From Gammaproteobacteria bacterium (lineage in GTDB: Bacteria > Gemmatimonadota > Gemmatimonadetes > Longimicrobiales > Gaopeijiaceae), in NCBI GenBank assembly GCA_024638345.1, contig JAHEKL010000075.1, positions 1 to 10,886 of the forward strand: a DNA stretch of 10,886 nt, in the 5' to 3' direction. Position numbers and translations under genes: made by a program. The notes below the pieces were generated by a model that did not search any database, was not told the origin of the DNA, and saw nothing but the letters and a program-made list of their open reading frames with translations. Positions 1 through 5,388 of the stretch are shown here, one piece after another (position 1 is the stretch's first letter; every line of letters begins with the position of its first letter).

Positions 1-91
1 GGGCGCCCCGAACATGATCCATGCCTTTGTCCTCAAGGTAGCCGGCCAGGTCGGCAGCAACGTAGGACGAGCCGTTGTCGCTGAGCAGCAG
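1..91 (-). mobile_element. IS3-family transposase (OrfB) fragment, truncated and running off the left edge
   Basis: Reading the minus strand from about 91 to 1 gives residues with the core LLLSDNGSSYV, then a spacer and GMDHVRGA. The spacing and residues match the second half of the rve integrase core of IS3-family OrfB transposases, where SDNG.SY carries the second catalytic Asp and the GM.H.RGAP segment follows it. The Asp codon is at 77-79. A complete OrfB would have an HTH_21 region and a first catalytic Asp (TD.TY type) upstream; neither is present on the minus strand between here and the response regulator gene, so the 5' part is missing. The third catalytic residue (Glu, in the QGKIER region) would lie outside the window. 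The IS homology appears to begin near 91; the preceding residues do not look like transposase. No terminal inverted repeat could be identified. It is most likely a decaying IS remnant. Confidence 0.75.
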
Positions 92-185
92 GAAGGACAG
101 AGCGACGTAGGTCAGGAGCCTTCGGTCACCCAGCTGTTTCTCGGGAAAAAAGATCGTTCGACCGTCGGATCGACTCGTGGATACC

Positions 186-206
186 TCGGGTCTTCCGACG
201 ACCCGA
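186..206 (-). terminator. Stem-loop downstream of the response-regulator gene, possible operon end
   Basis: TCGGGTC at 186-192 and GACCCGA at 200-206 form a perfect 7-bp inverted repeat with a 7-base loop. It lies 25 bases beyond the response-regulator stop codon on the minus strand. No T-run follows directly; a run of six T's on the minus strand occurs only about 40 bases later (147-152). It could stabilise the 3' end of the transcript or be a weak terminator; a classical intrinsic terminator is not shown. Confidence 0.3.
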
Positions 207-231
207 CTCGACTTTCCGCGATCCCGCGCCA

Positions 232-606
232 TCAACCCCCCGAGGCCAGCCCGCGCTCGATCGCTTCGATCAGAAGCTCGTCGTTGACGATCGGCTTGGT
301 CAGATACTCGTCGAAGCCCTCGCCCAGGAAGCGCTCCCGATCCCCAGCCATGGCGTGCGCGGTCAGTGCGATCACGGGGATCGCCGCCAAGCGCGGATCC
401 TCCTTCATCTTCCGAAGCACGTCCGTCCCGTCCATCTCCGGGAGGGATATGTCCAGGAGCACCAGGTCCGGGACGACCTCCCTCAAGCCCTCCAAGGCCG
501 CGATCCCGGATTCGTACTCGATGATCTCGTATCGCTCATCCAGGATGGCTTGCACGAGCAGACGGTTGTCCGGGTTGTCTTCAACGACGGCGATCGTGGG
601 TTTCAT
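232..606 (-). CDS. Single-domain response regulator (CheY/DivK-like receiver)
   Basis: This 124-residue protein is a complete receiver domain with no output domain. The acidic pair Glu9-Asp10 (VVEDN), the phospho-acceptor Asp52 (LLDISLPEMDG), the switch Thr82 (ALTAHAM) and Lys104 (LTKPI) are all present, so it should be phosphorylatable. The stretch ALTAHAM.GDRER..GEGFDEYLTKPI resembles DivK and receiver domains of hybrid kinases more than chemotaxis CheY. Its ATG (606-604) overlaps the stop of the upstream Hpt gene by 4 bp, which implies translational coupling and 1:1 production with a phosphotransfer partner. The expected role is to exchange phosphate with the Hpt protein inside a multistep phosphorelay in the cytoplasm. 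No histidine kinase is encoded in the window. The family call is firm; the downstream target is unknown. Confidence 0.93.
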   Translation of the reverse strand: MKPTIAVVEDNPDNRLLVQAILDERYEIIEYESGIAALEGLREVVPDLVLLDISLPEMDGTDVLRKMKEDPRLAAIPVIALTAHAMAGDRERFLGEGFDEYLTKPIVNDELLIEAIERGLASGG

Positions 607-962
607 TCGCTTCCCGACCTCTGAACGGTTCCGAGAGCCTCAATCGTCTCACCGAGCTTTGTCTCCAGCTCGGGCAGCAGATCCTTGGCACCCTGTGAGT
701 CTCCAAGCTCCAGTAGCTCTTCGATTCGGCCGGACACCAGGCGGACCGCTTGCGCGCCCAGGTTCGCCGCCGAGGACTTGAGAGAGTGTGCGGAACGCTC
801 GGCCAGCTCCGTATCACCCTTCTCCAGCCCTACCGAGACTCCCTCCACCCGGTCCGGGGCGTGCTCCAGGAAGAGCTCGATCATCTTCAGCTTGAGCTCG
901 TCGCCTCCCCACTCGTGCAGACGGTCCAGGATGGCATGGTCCAGAATCGGCTCGGTGCTCAT
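603..962 (-). CDS. Hpt (histidine phosphotransfer) domain protein
   Basis: The 119-residue product is a stand-alone Hpt four-helix bundle. The signature AHSLKSSAANLGA places the phospho-accepting His at residue 59, followed by the conserved Lys62 and the Gly69 turn. The preceding helix (LFLEHAPDRVEGV...LEKGD) and the following one (R.ELL.LGDSQGA) match the usual order of Hpt helices. No catalytic kinase domain is present, so it passes phosphate between receiver domains. It starts at ATG 962-960, 8 bp downstream of the rpe stop, with an AGGA that overlaps that stop serving as ribosome binding site. It overlaps the response regulator gene by 4 bp. The pair is therefore co-transcribed with rpe and rpiA. 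Which kinase feeds it cannot be told from here. Confidence 0.92.
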   Translation of the reverse strand: MSTEPILDHAILDRLHEWGGDELKLKMIELFLEHAPDRVEGVSVGLEKGDTELAERSAHSLKSSAANLGAQAVRLVSGRIEELLELGDSQGAKDLLPELETKLGETIEALGTVQRSGSE

Positions 963-970
963 CGTCGTTC

Positions 971-1666
971 CTATCGCAGCGTGGGAGAGGCAAGGGCTCG
1001 CTCGGCGGCGCTCCTGAGCTCCGGGATCGCGATCTCAGGACCTCCTTGGGCACGGTACACGGCCGAGCCGGCCACGAGCACCGAAGCCCCTTCGACCACG
1101 ACGCTCGGAGCCGTGGAGGGATCGATTCCTCCATCGACCTGGATCCTGATCTCTCCCGCGCGCCCGGAGTCCTCGATCATCTCCTTGGCCTCGGCGATCT
1201 TCCGGTTCGATGTGGCGATGAACTCCTGACCCCCGAACCCTGGGTTGACCGTCATGATCAGGACGAGGTCGATGAACGGGAGCACATCGCGGACGGTGCC
1301 CACCGGGGTTCCTGGATTCACGGCCACGCCCGGATGCGCACCCGCTTCGCGGATCTGCGTCACCACGCGATGGAGATGAGGGCAGGTCTCCTGATGGACT
1401 GTGACCCGATCCGCGCCCGCCTCGACGAAGGCAGGAATCAACCGCTCTGGTGACTCGATCATCAGGTGGACGTCCAGCGGCAGGTCGGTGGCTCGGCGGA
1501 TCGCACGCGTCACCGCCGGCCCGATGGTGAGGTTGGGCACGAATCGACCGTCCATCACATCCACGTGGATCCAGTCCGCGCCGCCTTCTTCGGCGAGTCG
1601 CACGTCGCGGTCCAGATGTCCGAAGTCCGCGGACAGGACGGATGGAGCGATGAGGATGTCGGTCAT
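971..1666 (-). CDS. rpe: Ribulose-phosphate 3-epimerase
   Basis: Rpe interconverts D-ribulose 5-phosphate and D-xylulose 5-phosphate in the pentose phosphate pathway. The 231-residue product has the full (beta/alpha)8 family pattern: APSVLSADF at 7-15, metal ligands His34 and Asp36 in HVDVMDGRFVPN, His67 in DVHLM, the mobile loop MTVNPGFGGQ at 138-147, Asp178 in VDGGI, and the phosphate-binding segment VAGSAV at 198-203. Length is normal for the family. The ATG at 1666-1664 overlaps the rpiA stop by 4 bp (ATGA), so translation is probably coupled to RpiA, which makes its substrate. This adjacency of two enzymes acting on ribulose 5-phosphate supports both calls. Confidence 0.97.
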   Translation of the reverse strand: MTDILIAPSVLSADFGHLDRDVRLAEEGGADWIHVDVMDGRFVPNLTIGPAVTRAIRRATDLPLDVHLMIESPERLIPAFVEAGADRVTVHQETCPHLHRVVTQIREAGAHPGVAVNPGTPVGTVRDVLPFIDLVLIMTVNPGFGGQEFIATSNRKIAEAKEMIEDSGRAGEIRIQVDGGIDPSTAPSVVVEGASVLVAGSAVYRAQGGPEIAIPELRSAAERALASPTLR

Positions 1667-2382
1667 ACCAAAGCCCTCTCTCTGACCTTGACGCCGTCTG
1701 CGGTTCCCACCAGCACGCGGTCAGCCATCTGCAGAAACAAGCCCGTCTCGACGATTCCGGCACGGGCCCTCAGCGCGGCCTCCAGGTCAACCGGCGACGC
1801 GATCCCCCCCCGAAACTCGAGATCGATCAGGTAGTTGCCGTTGTCGGTTCGGACCATTGCACCGTTCGTGCCACGGCGCGCTGTGGGCTGTGCGCCCAGA
1901 GAGACGAAGAAGGGCAGCTGCGTCGACCAGCCGAACGGAGCGACCTCCACGGGAACCGGGGCCTGCTCACCGAGCACCCGGACCTCTTTCGACGAGTCGA
2001 CGATGACCACGAACCGCGAAGCGGCCTGGACGACGACCTTCTCACGGAGGAGGGCCCCGCCGAGGCCCTTGATGAGATCCATATCGGGAGAGACCTCGTC
2101 TGCGCCGTCCACGGCGAGATCGAGCGTGACTCCCTCGGACAGATCCATGGTGGGAATACCCAGCGCCTCGCACCGGTGCTCGGTATCTACGGAGGTCGGG
2201 ACTCCTCGGATGTCCGCGACGTCCTCGTTTCGGAGCGCCTCGGCGAGTCCCTCGAGAAAAAACTTCACGGTGCTCCCCGTCCCCAACCCCAACGTCATCC
2301 CCGATACCACAAGATCGACGGCCGCGAGCCCGGCCGTCCGTTTCTCCATCTCCGCCCTGTCGATCCCGCCCTCTTCGCTCAA
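1663..2382 (-). CDS. rpiA: Ribose-5-phosphate isomerase A
   Basis: RpiA interconverts ribose 5-phosphate and ribulose 5-phosphate. In the 239-residue frame the phosphate loop is GLGTGST (32-38), VPTS follows at 61-64, DGADE at 92-96 holds the catalytic Asp residues, and KGLGGALLREK at 105-115 holds the catalytic Glu and Lys. The C-terminal part (NGNYLIDLEF, VETGLF) is typical of the A family, not RpiB. The start is ambiguous. TTG at 2382 gives an N-terminal helix slightly longer than in E. coli but has no Shine-Dalgarno of its own; its use could depend on the mini-ORF whose TGA overlaps it (2379-2408). ATG at 2349 would shorten the protein by 11 residues and has only an AGGGCGGAG-like purine stretch. 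It is the first full-length gene of the rpiA-rpe-hpt-receiver operon. Confidence 0.95.
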   Translation of the reverse strand: MSEEGGIDRAEMEKRTAGLAAVDLVVSGMTLGLGTGSTVKFFLEGLAEALRNEDVADIRGVPTSVDTEHRCEALGIPTMDLSEGVTLDLAVDGADEVSPDMDLIKGLGGALLREKVVVQAASRFVVIVDSSKEVRVLGEQAPVPVEVAPFGWSTQLPFFVSLGAQPTARRGTNGAMVRTDNGNYLIDLEFRGGIASPVDLEAALRARAGIVETGLFLQMADRVLVGTADGVKVRERALV

Positions 2383-2408
2383 GCGAGGAAGTCCGCGAGA
2401 ACCCTCAT
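2379..2408 (-). CDS. 9-codon mini-ORF (MRVLADFLA) leading into rpiA
   Basis: On the minus strand a GGAGG (complement of 2415-2419) sits 6 bases before an ATG at 2408-2406. That is the best ribosome binding site in this part of the window. The frame encodes only nine residues and stops with TGA at 2381-2379. The stop overlaps the TTG candidate start of rpiA as TTGA, in a different frame. Such an arrangement can hand ribosomes to the next gene by termination and re-initiation. I see no run of regulatory codons in it, so a metabolite-sensing leader is not implied. An alternative is a frameshift (natural or in the assembly) that would give RpiA an ATG start at 2408; the extra residues would make it longer than usual, so I favour a mini-ORF. 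Confidence 0.4.
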   Translation of the reverse strand: MRVLADFLA

Positions 2409-2561
2409 TCGCTTCCTCCGACCATCGCTGTTCCGGGTCCTTCGGGATCCCACCGGAGCCCGTTTCAGGTCGAGACGACCGCCTCGGGAATCTAGACCTG
2501 GCGAAGCTTCAAAACCAGTGGTCCAAGGCCCGGCGCAGCCCTGCGAAGCGGGCCCGTTTCC

Positions 2562-2590
2562 TTGACACCCGCCACCGCTGAGGCCAAACT
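2562..2590 (+). promoter_or_regulatory. Sigma-70-type promoter for the aroF leader
   Basis: A perfect -35 hexamer TTGACA lies at 2562-2567. Seventeen bases later CAAACT at 2585-2590 is an imperfect -10 (three of six consensus positions, including the important second A and last T). Counting seven bases on from the -10 puts transcription start at or beside 2598, which is the A of the leader ATG, so the leader ORF would be read from a leaderless transcript. That fits the absence of a Shine-Dalgarno sequence before that ATG. The -35 is convincing; the -10 is the weaker half. Confidence 0.55.
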
Positions 2591-2597
2591 CGGACCC

Positions 2598-2708
2598 ATG
2601 GATGCGAGTACGATCTCCGCGACCCGCACATGCGGGTACCTTTGGCGTCTTTACGACTTCGCCTACGGCATCTGGTCCTCCAGGAGCCGGGAGGAGGCTC
2701 GAGCCTAG
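2598..2708 (+). CDS. Aromatic-residue-rich leader peptide upstream of aroF
   Basis: A 36-codon ORF runs from ATG 2598-2600 to TAG 2706-2708. Residues 12-27 are CGYLWRLYDFAYGIWS: six aromatics (Tyr14, Trp16, Tyr19, Phe21, Tyr23, Trp26) within 13 positions, followed by a hydrophilic tail. The codons for these fall at 2637-2675. A small ORF loaded with the end products of the pathway, directly in front of the pathway's first enzyme and followed by an intrinsic terminator 37 bases after its stop, is the hallmark of an attenuation leader such as trpL or pheL. There is no Shine-Dalgarno; the predicted transcript starts at the ATG, and leaderless leader peptides are known (for example trpL of Sinorhizobium). 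Ribosome pausing at Tyr, Phe or Trp codons would sense shortage of the charged tRNAs. Translation is inferred, not shown. Confidence 0.7.
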   Translation: MDASTISATRTCGYLWRLYDFAYGIWSSRSREEARA

Positions 2709-2752
2709 CTTTCAAGTAGATCCGAACGCGGCTCGCGAGGCTACCCGGCTCC
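2683..2752 (+). promoter_or_regulatory. Antiterminator pairing of the aroF attenuator
   Basis: GGAGCCGGG at 2683-2691, inside the end of the leader ORF, is perfectly complementary over 9 bases to CCCGGCTCC at 2744-2752, which contains the 5' arm of the terminator. This pairing and the terminator hairpin exclude each other. Competing short pairings exist: GAGCC 2684-2688 with GGCTC 2696-2700 (7-base loop), GAGCC 2701-2705 with GGCTC 2730-2734, and TCCTCC 2676-2681 with GGAGGA 2690-2695. A ribosome paused over Tyr19 to Tyr23 should leave 2683-2691 free to act as antiterminator arm; a ribosome moving on to the stop codon would cover or disturb it and favour termination. The complementarity is seen; the switching logic is inferred. 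Confidence 0.6.
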
Positions 2753-2779
2753 CGGACATTCCGGAAGCCGGTTTTTTTT
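2745..2779 (+). terminator. Intrinsic terminator (attenuator) before aroF
   Basis: CCGGCT at 2745-2750 pairs with AGCCGG at 2766-2771. After one C/A mismatch, CCGGA at 2752-2756 pairs with TCCGG at 2760-2764 around a 3-base loop. Eight T's follow at 2772-2779. This is a textbook rho-independent terminator, yet it lies after only a 36-codon ORF and 35 bases before the aroF start, so it must be a conditional terminator in the aroF leader. No upstream plus-strand gene exists that would otherwise need it. Confidence 0.88.
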
Positions 2780-2814
2780 GAACCCCTGGCGCATCGACTA
2801 TGGAGGATTGGGGA

Positions 2815-3846
2815 ATGATCATCGTCACTCGTCCGAGCATCACGGACGACGAGCTCGACCGCATCCGTGAGCGAGTCGAGTCCCTGGGGCTTCGCACGCA
2901 CGTCTCTCGGGGAGAGAACCGAACGATCATCGGGTGCATCGGCGACGAAGGCCGGCTGGAGAATCTGCCCCTTCTCGGTATGCCCGGGGTGGAAGCCGTC
3001 CACCCGGTCATGCGCCCCTACAAGCTGGCTTCGCGCGAGTTCTCCGCGTCGAGAACACGGATCCCCCTGGCCGACGTGGAGCTGGGCGGTCCGGCCGTCG
3101 CGATCATCGCGGGCCCCTGCTCCGTCGAGGGCGAAGAGATGGTGCTGCGGACAGCTCGGGCCGTGCGCGAAGCGGGCGCCCACGCCTTTCGTGGCGGAGC
3201 CTTCAAGCCCAGGACCTCCCCATACTCGTTCCAGGGAATGGAGTCGGAGGGTTTGGAGATCCTCTCCCGCGCGAGGGCAGAAAGCGGGCTGCCGATCGTC
3301 ACGGAAGTAATGGACACCCGTCAGATCGAGAAGGTCGCGGGTCACGCCGACATCCTGCAGATCGGCGCTCGGAACATGCAGAATTTCGCGCTACTCACGG
3401 AGGTCGGACGGGTTCATAGGCCGGTCCTCCTGAAGCGTGGGATGTCAGCGACCGTCAAGGACCTCCTCCTCGCCGCCGAATACGTCATGAAGCAGGGAAA
3501 CATGAAAGTGATTCTCTGTGAGAGGGGCATCCGCACGTTCGAGACCGCAACCCGGAACACGTTCGACGTCGCAGCGATCCCGGTGCTGAAGAAGGAGACG
3601 CACCTCCCCGTCATCGCCGACCCGTCTCACGCGGGCGGCATTCGGGATCTCGTCGCGCCGCTGTCCTTCGCCGCGGTGGCCGCCGGGGCGGACGGTCTCA
3701 TGGTGGAGGTGCACCCGAATCCCGAGGAAGCCCTCTCGGACGGAGACCAGTCCTTGGACTTCGATCAGTTCAGGAGCCTCATGAAGGACCTGAAGAGGTT
3801 CGCGGAGGCGGCCGGCCGCACGCTGGGAACGGGACACGAGGATTGA
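2815..3846 (+). CDS. aroF: 3-deoxy-7-phosphoheptulonate (DAHP) synthase, type Ibeta with N-terminal regulatory domain
   Basis: It condenses phosphoenolpyruvate and erythrose 4-phosphate to DAHP, the first step of the shikimate pathway. Residues 1 to about 65 form the ferredoxin-like domain (MIIVTRPS..., RTIIGCIGD, PGVEAV) that in the Thermotoga maritima enzyme binds Tyr or Phe for feedback inhibition. The barrel follows with AGPCSVE (99-105), RGGAFKPRTSPYSFQG (126-141), QIGARNMQN (182-190), LLKRG (205-209), CERGIRTFE (235-243) and DPSHAGG (269-275). Metal ligands Cys102, His272, Glu298 and Asp309 fall at the same residue numbers as in the T. maritima protein when ATG 2815 is used. That start also has GGAGG at 2802-2806, 8 bases upstream; an in-frame ATG at 2800 overlaps this ribosome binding site and is unlikely. 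Erythrose 4-phosphate comes from the pentose pathway served by the divergent rpiA-rpe operon. Control is expected by the upstream attenuator and by allostery. The symbol follows common usage for this family. Confidence 0.97.
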   Translation: MIIVTRPSITDDELDRIRERVESLGLRTHVSRGENRTIIGCIGDEGRLENLPLLGMPGVEAVHPVMRPYKLASREFSASRTRIPLADVELGGPAVAIIAGPCSVEGEEMVLRTARAVREAGAHAFRGGAFKPRTSPYSFQGMESEGLEILSRARAESGLPIVTEVMDTRQIEKVAGHADILQIGARNMQNFALLTEVGRVHRPVLLKRGMSATVKDLLLAAEYVMKQGNMKVILCERGIRTFETATRNTFDVAAIPVLKKETHLPVIADPSHAGGIRDLVAPLSFAAVAAGADGLMVEVHPNPEEALSDGDQSLDFDQFRSLMKDLKRFAEAAGRTLGTGHED

Positions 3847-3884
3847 CGGTGGGCTCGCGCGGACTCGGCCGTCGTTGCCGGGCG

Positions 3885-5291
3885 TCAGGACGGAGCTTCG
3901 GAGACCCGCTGTCGCGCTTTCTGGATCTGAGTCTGGACGGCCAGACGACTCGTGCCGCCGGGGAGATCTCGCGCCTCCACCGAGCGCTCCCAGTCGAAGA
4001 TCGACTCGACACCCTCGGTAAAGGCCTCGCTGGCTTCCCGGAACACCTCCTCTGGAAGCTCGGACAGCGGCATCCCTCTGCTCTCGGCCTCACGCACGAG
4101 TCGGCCCACGATGTCGTGGCTTCGCCGGAACGGCACTCCCGCTCGGACCAGGTGATCCGCCAGGTCCGTCGCCAGCAGCTCCGGGTTCAGGGCCTCCGCG
4201 ATAGCGTCTTCTCGGAAGACCGTGTCGTCGATAGCGCCGGCCAACGCCGGCAAGGTCAGCTCCAGGGTGTCTACCGTGTCGAAGAGTGAGATCTTCTCCT
4301 CCTGGAGATCCCGGTTGTATCCCGTGGGCAGACCCTTGAGCAGGGTCATGAGGCCGGTCAGGTTTCCTTGTAGACGTCCGGCTTTGGCCCGAGCCAACTC
4401 GGCAACATCGGGATTTCGCTTCTGAGGCATGAGCGAGGAGCCCGTCGCGAAGCCTTCCCCGATCTGCAGAAGACCGAACTCCCTGCTCGAAAAGAGCACG
4501 AGGTCCTCACCGAGGCGCGACACGTGGATGCCGATCAGCGCACCGGCGAATACGAGCTCTACCGACCAGTCGCGGTCACTGACCGCGTCCATCGAGTTCT
4601 CCGAGAGCGCCCTGAAGCCCAGCTCACGCCGAAGTATCTCTCGATCCACGGGAAACGGACATCCCGCCAGGGCGCCCGAGCCGAGCGGCAGGACTCCTGC
4701 GGCTCGACCCGCGCTCCTCACCCTCTCCCGGTCCCTGAGGAGTGGCCAAGCGTGAGACAGGGCCCAGTGAGCCGCGCGCACGGGCTGGGCCTGCTGAAGG
4801 TGGGTGTAGCCGGGGAGGATGACCTCGACGCCCCGTTCTGCAAGCTCGATCAGCGAGCCCACGACCTCGTTCAGGTGATCATCGAGACGTGCGGCCGCCT
4901 TCATTCCCCACAGTCGAAGATCGGTTGCTACCTGATCGTTTCGGGAACGGCCAGTATGAAGCTTGCCCGCGAGCTCGCCGATCTCCTCTCCGAGCATCCG
5001 TTCGACCAGCGTGTGTATGTCCTCGTCGGGAGCATCGGTCGGGATTCCCTCCGCCAGCCGGCTCTCCACCCGATCGAGCCCGGCCAGGATCTCGGTGAGC
5101 TCATCGTCCTGGAGCACTCCAGCCGACTGTAGCGCCCGCGCCCAGGCGCGGCTCCCCTCCAGATCCTCCTTCCATAGACGCCCATCCACCCCCAGGGAGC
5201 GGTTGAGCGGGATCATCTCGGGTGCCATTCCCTGCCCGAACCGCCCGCCCCACAGACCACTGCCGGTTCCGCCCGCCGCGTCTCGGTCCAT
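3885..5291 (-). CDS. argH: Argininosuccinate lyase
   Basis: ArgH cleaves argininosuccinate to arginine and fumarate, the last step of arginine synthesis. The ~468-residue length is normal. Near the N-terminus is LWGGRF; then LHTGRSRNDQVATD (residues about 111-124), GYTHLQQAQP with the conserved His (about 161-170), NSMDAVSDRDW, and the fumarase/lyase superfamily signature GSSLMPQKRNPD (about 284-295) carrying the catalytic Ser. A GTG at 5297 is two codons further upstream, but the G-run at 5297-5302 with the following TGAG makes a ribosome binding site that fits ATG 5291 better. It follows argD by about 97 bp, and that gap contains an ARG box over a -10-like hexamer, so argH probably has its own ArgR-controlled promoter. 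It converges on aroF with 38 bp between stop codons. argG, its usual partner, is not in the window. Confidence 0.97.
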   Translation of the reverse strand: MDRDAAGGTGSGLWGGRFGQGMAPEMIPLNRSLGVDGRLWKEDLEGSRAWARALQSAGVLQDDELTEILAGLDRVESRLAEGIPTDAPDEDIHTLVERMLGEEIGELAGKLHTGRSRNDQVATDLRLWGMKAAARLDDHLNEVVGSLIELAERGVEVILPGYTHLQQAQPVRAAHWALSHAWPLLRDRERVRSAGRAAGVLPLGSGALAGCPFPVDREILRRELGFRALSENSMDAVSDRDWSVELVFAGALIGIHVSRLGEDLVLFSSREFGLLQIGEGFATGSSLMPQKRNPDVAELARAKAGRLQGNLTGLMTLLKGLPTGYNRDLQEEKISLFDTVDTLELTLPALAGAIDDTVFREDAIAEALNPELLATDLADHLVRAGVPFRRSHDIVGRLVREAESRGMPLSELPEEVFREASEAFTEGVESIFDWERSVEARDLPGGTSRLAVQTQIQKARQRVSEAPS

Positions 5292-5351
5292 GCTCACCCC
5301 CCGATCGGCAGGCCCGACCGAAGGGCCGAGTCCCGAGAAACCCCAAACTCA

Positions 5352-5365
5352 TGCATAATCATACA
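5352..5365 (-). promoter_or_regulatory. ARG box (ArgR operator) and putative -10 of argH
   Basis: On the minus strand the sequence reads TGTATGATTATGCA, matching 11 of 14 positions of the palindromic ArgR core TGAATAATTATTCA, including both TG/CA ends and the central ATTAT. It stands out as AT-rich in a GC-rich gap. The hexamer TATGAT (complement of 5358-5363, five of six matches to TATAAT) lies inside the box, so bound ArgR would block RNA polymerase; I found no good -35. The predicted transcript start near 5350 leaves a ~60-base leader that contains a 5-bp stem (GGCCC/GGGCC, 5311-5327). ArgR itself is encoded at 8404-8862. Confidence 0.65.
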
Positions 5366-5388
5366 CAAAGCTCGCGAATGCCGGGTCG

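Larger units (their letters stand above)
1..232 (-). pseudogene. Open frame fusing unrecognised N-terminal residues to the IS3 transposase fragment (partial)
   Basis: An uninterrupted minus-strand frame starts with ATG at 232-230 and runs 77 codons off the window. Its A is the last base of the response-regulator stop, giving a TGATG overlap. The first ~47 residues (starting MARDRGKSS) are Arg/Ser-rich, with a short hydrophobic stretch just before the transposase part, and I recognise no family in them. The remaining ~30 residues are the IS3 OrfB fragment. The simplest reading is a chance in-frame junction between the intergenic tail of the operon and an old insertion-sequence end. A 7-bp stem-loop at 186-206 inside it also argues for non-coding sequence. 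It could alternatively be a real downstream operon gene disrupted by the IS. Function is not assigned. Confidence 0.35.
2383..2814. other. Divergent intergenic region between rpiA and aroF
   Basis: About 430 bases separate the two divergently read genes. From the left it holds the rpiA ribosome binding site and mini-ORF (2379-2419, minus strand), then roughly 140 bases (2420-2561) in which I see no gene, tRNA or convincing promoter, although the rpiA promoter must lie in or near it. From 2562 on, every recognisable element belongs to aroF: promoter, aromatic leader ORF, alternative RNA pairings, terminator and Shine-Dalgarno. The long frames that cross this region are extensions of antisense shadows of rpiA and aroF. 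Confidence 0.7.

Noticed and set aside
14..781. 255-residue plus-strand frame over the left edge
   Set aside because: It is antisense to the IS3 fragment, the response regulator and the Hpt gene, is Arg/Ser/Pro-rich and has no recognisable domain.
2467..2504. CAGGTC/GACCTG inverted repeat in the rpiA upstream region as an operator
   Set aside because: The arms are about 25 bases apart and imperfectly flanked; such short repeats are expected by chance in GC-rich DNA.
2176..2565. 129-residue plus-strand frame between rpiA and aroF
   Set aside because: Half of it is antisense rpiA; no family resemblance, and it ends inside the aroF promoter.
2509..3345. 278-residue minus-strand frame reaching into the rpiA-aroF gap
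   Set aside because: It is the antisense shadow of aroF; composition is that of high-GC shadow frames and it would destroy the promoter/leader reading of the gap.
3845..3873. GACGG/CCGTC inverted repeat in the 38-bp convergent gap between aroF and argH
   Set aside because: Only 5 bp of stem around a 19-base loop and no T-run on either strand; not a convincing terminator.
5311..5327. GGCCC/GGGCC stem in the argH 5' leader as a possible riboswitch or terminator
   Set aside because: Five base pairs, no T-run and no conserved riboswitch elements visible; noted only as local structure.
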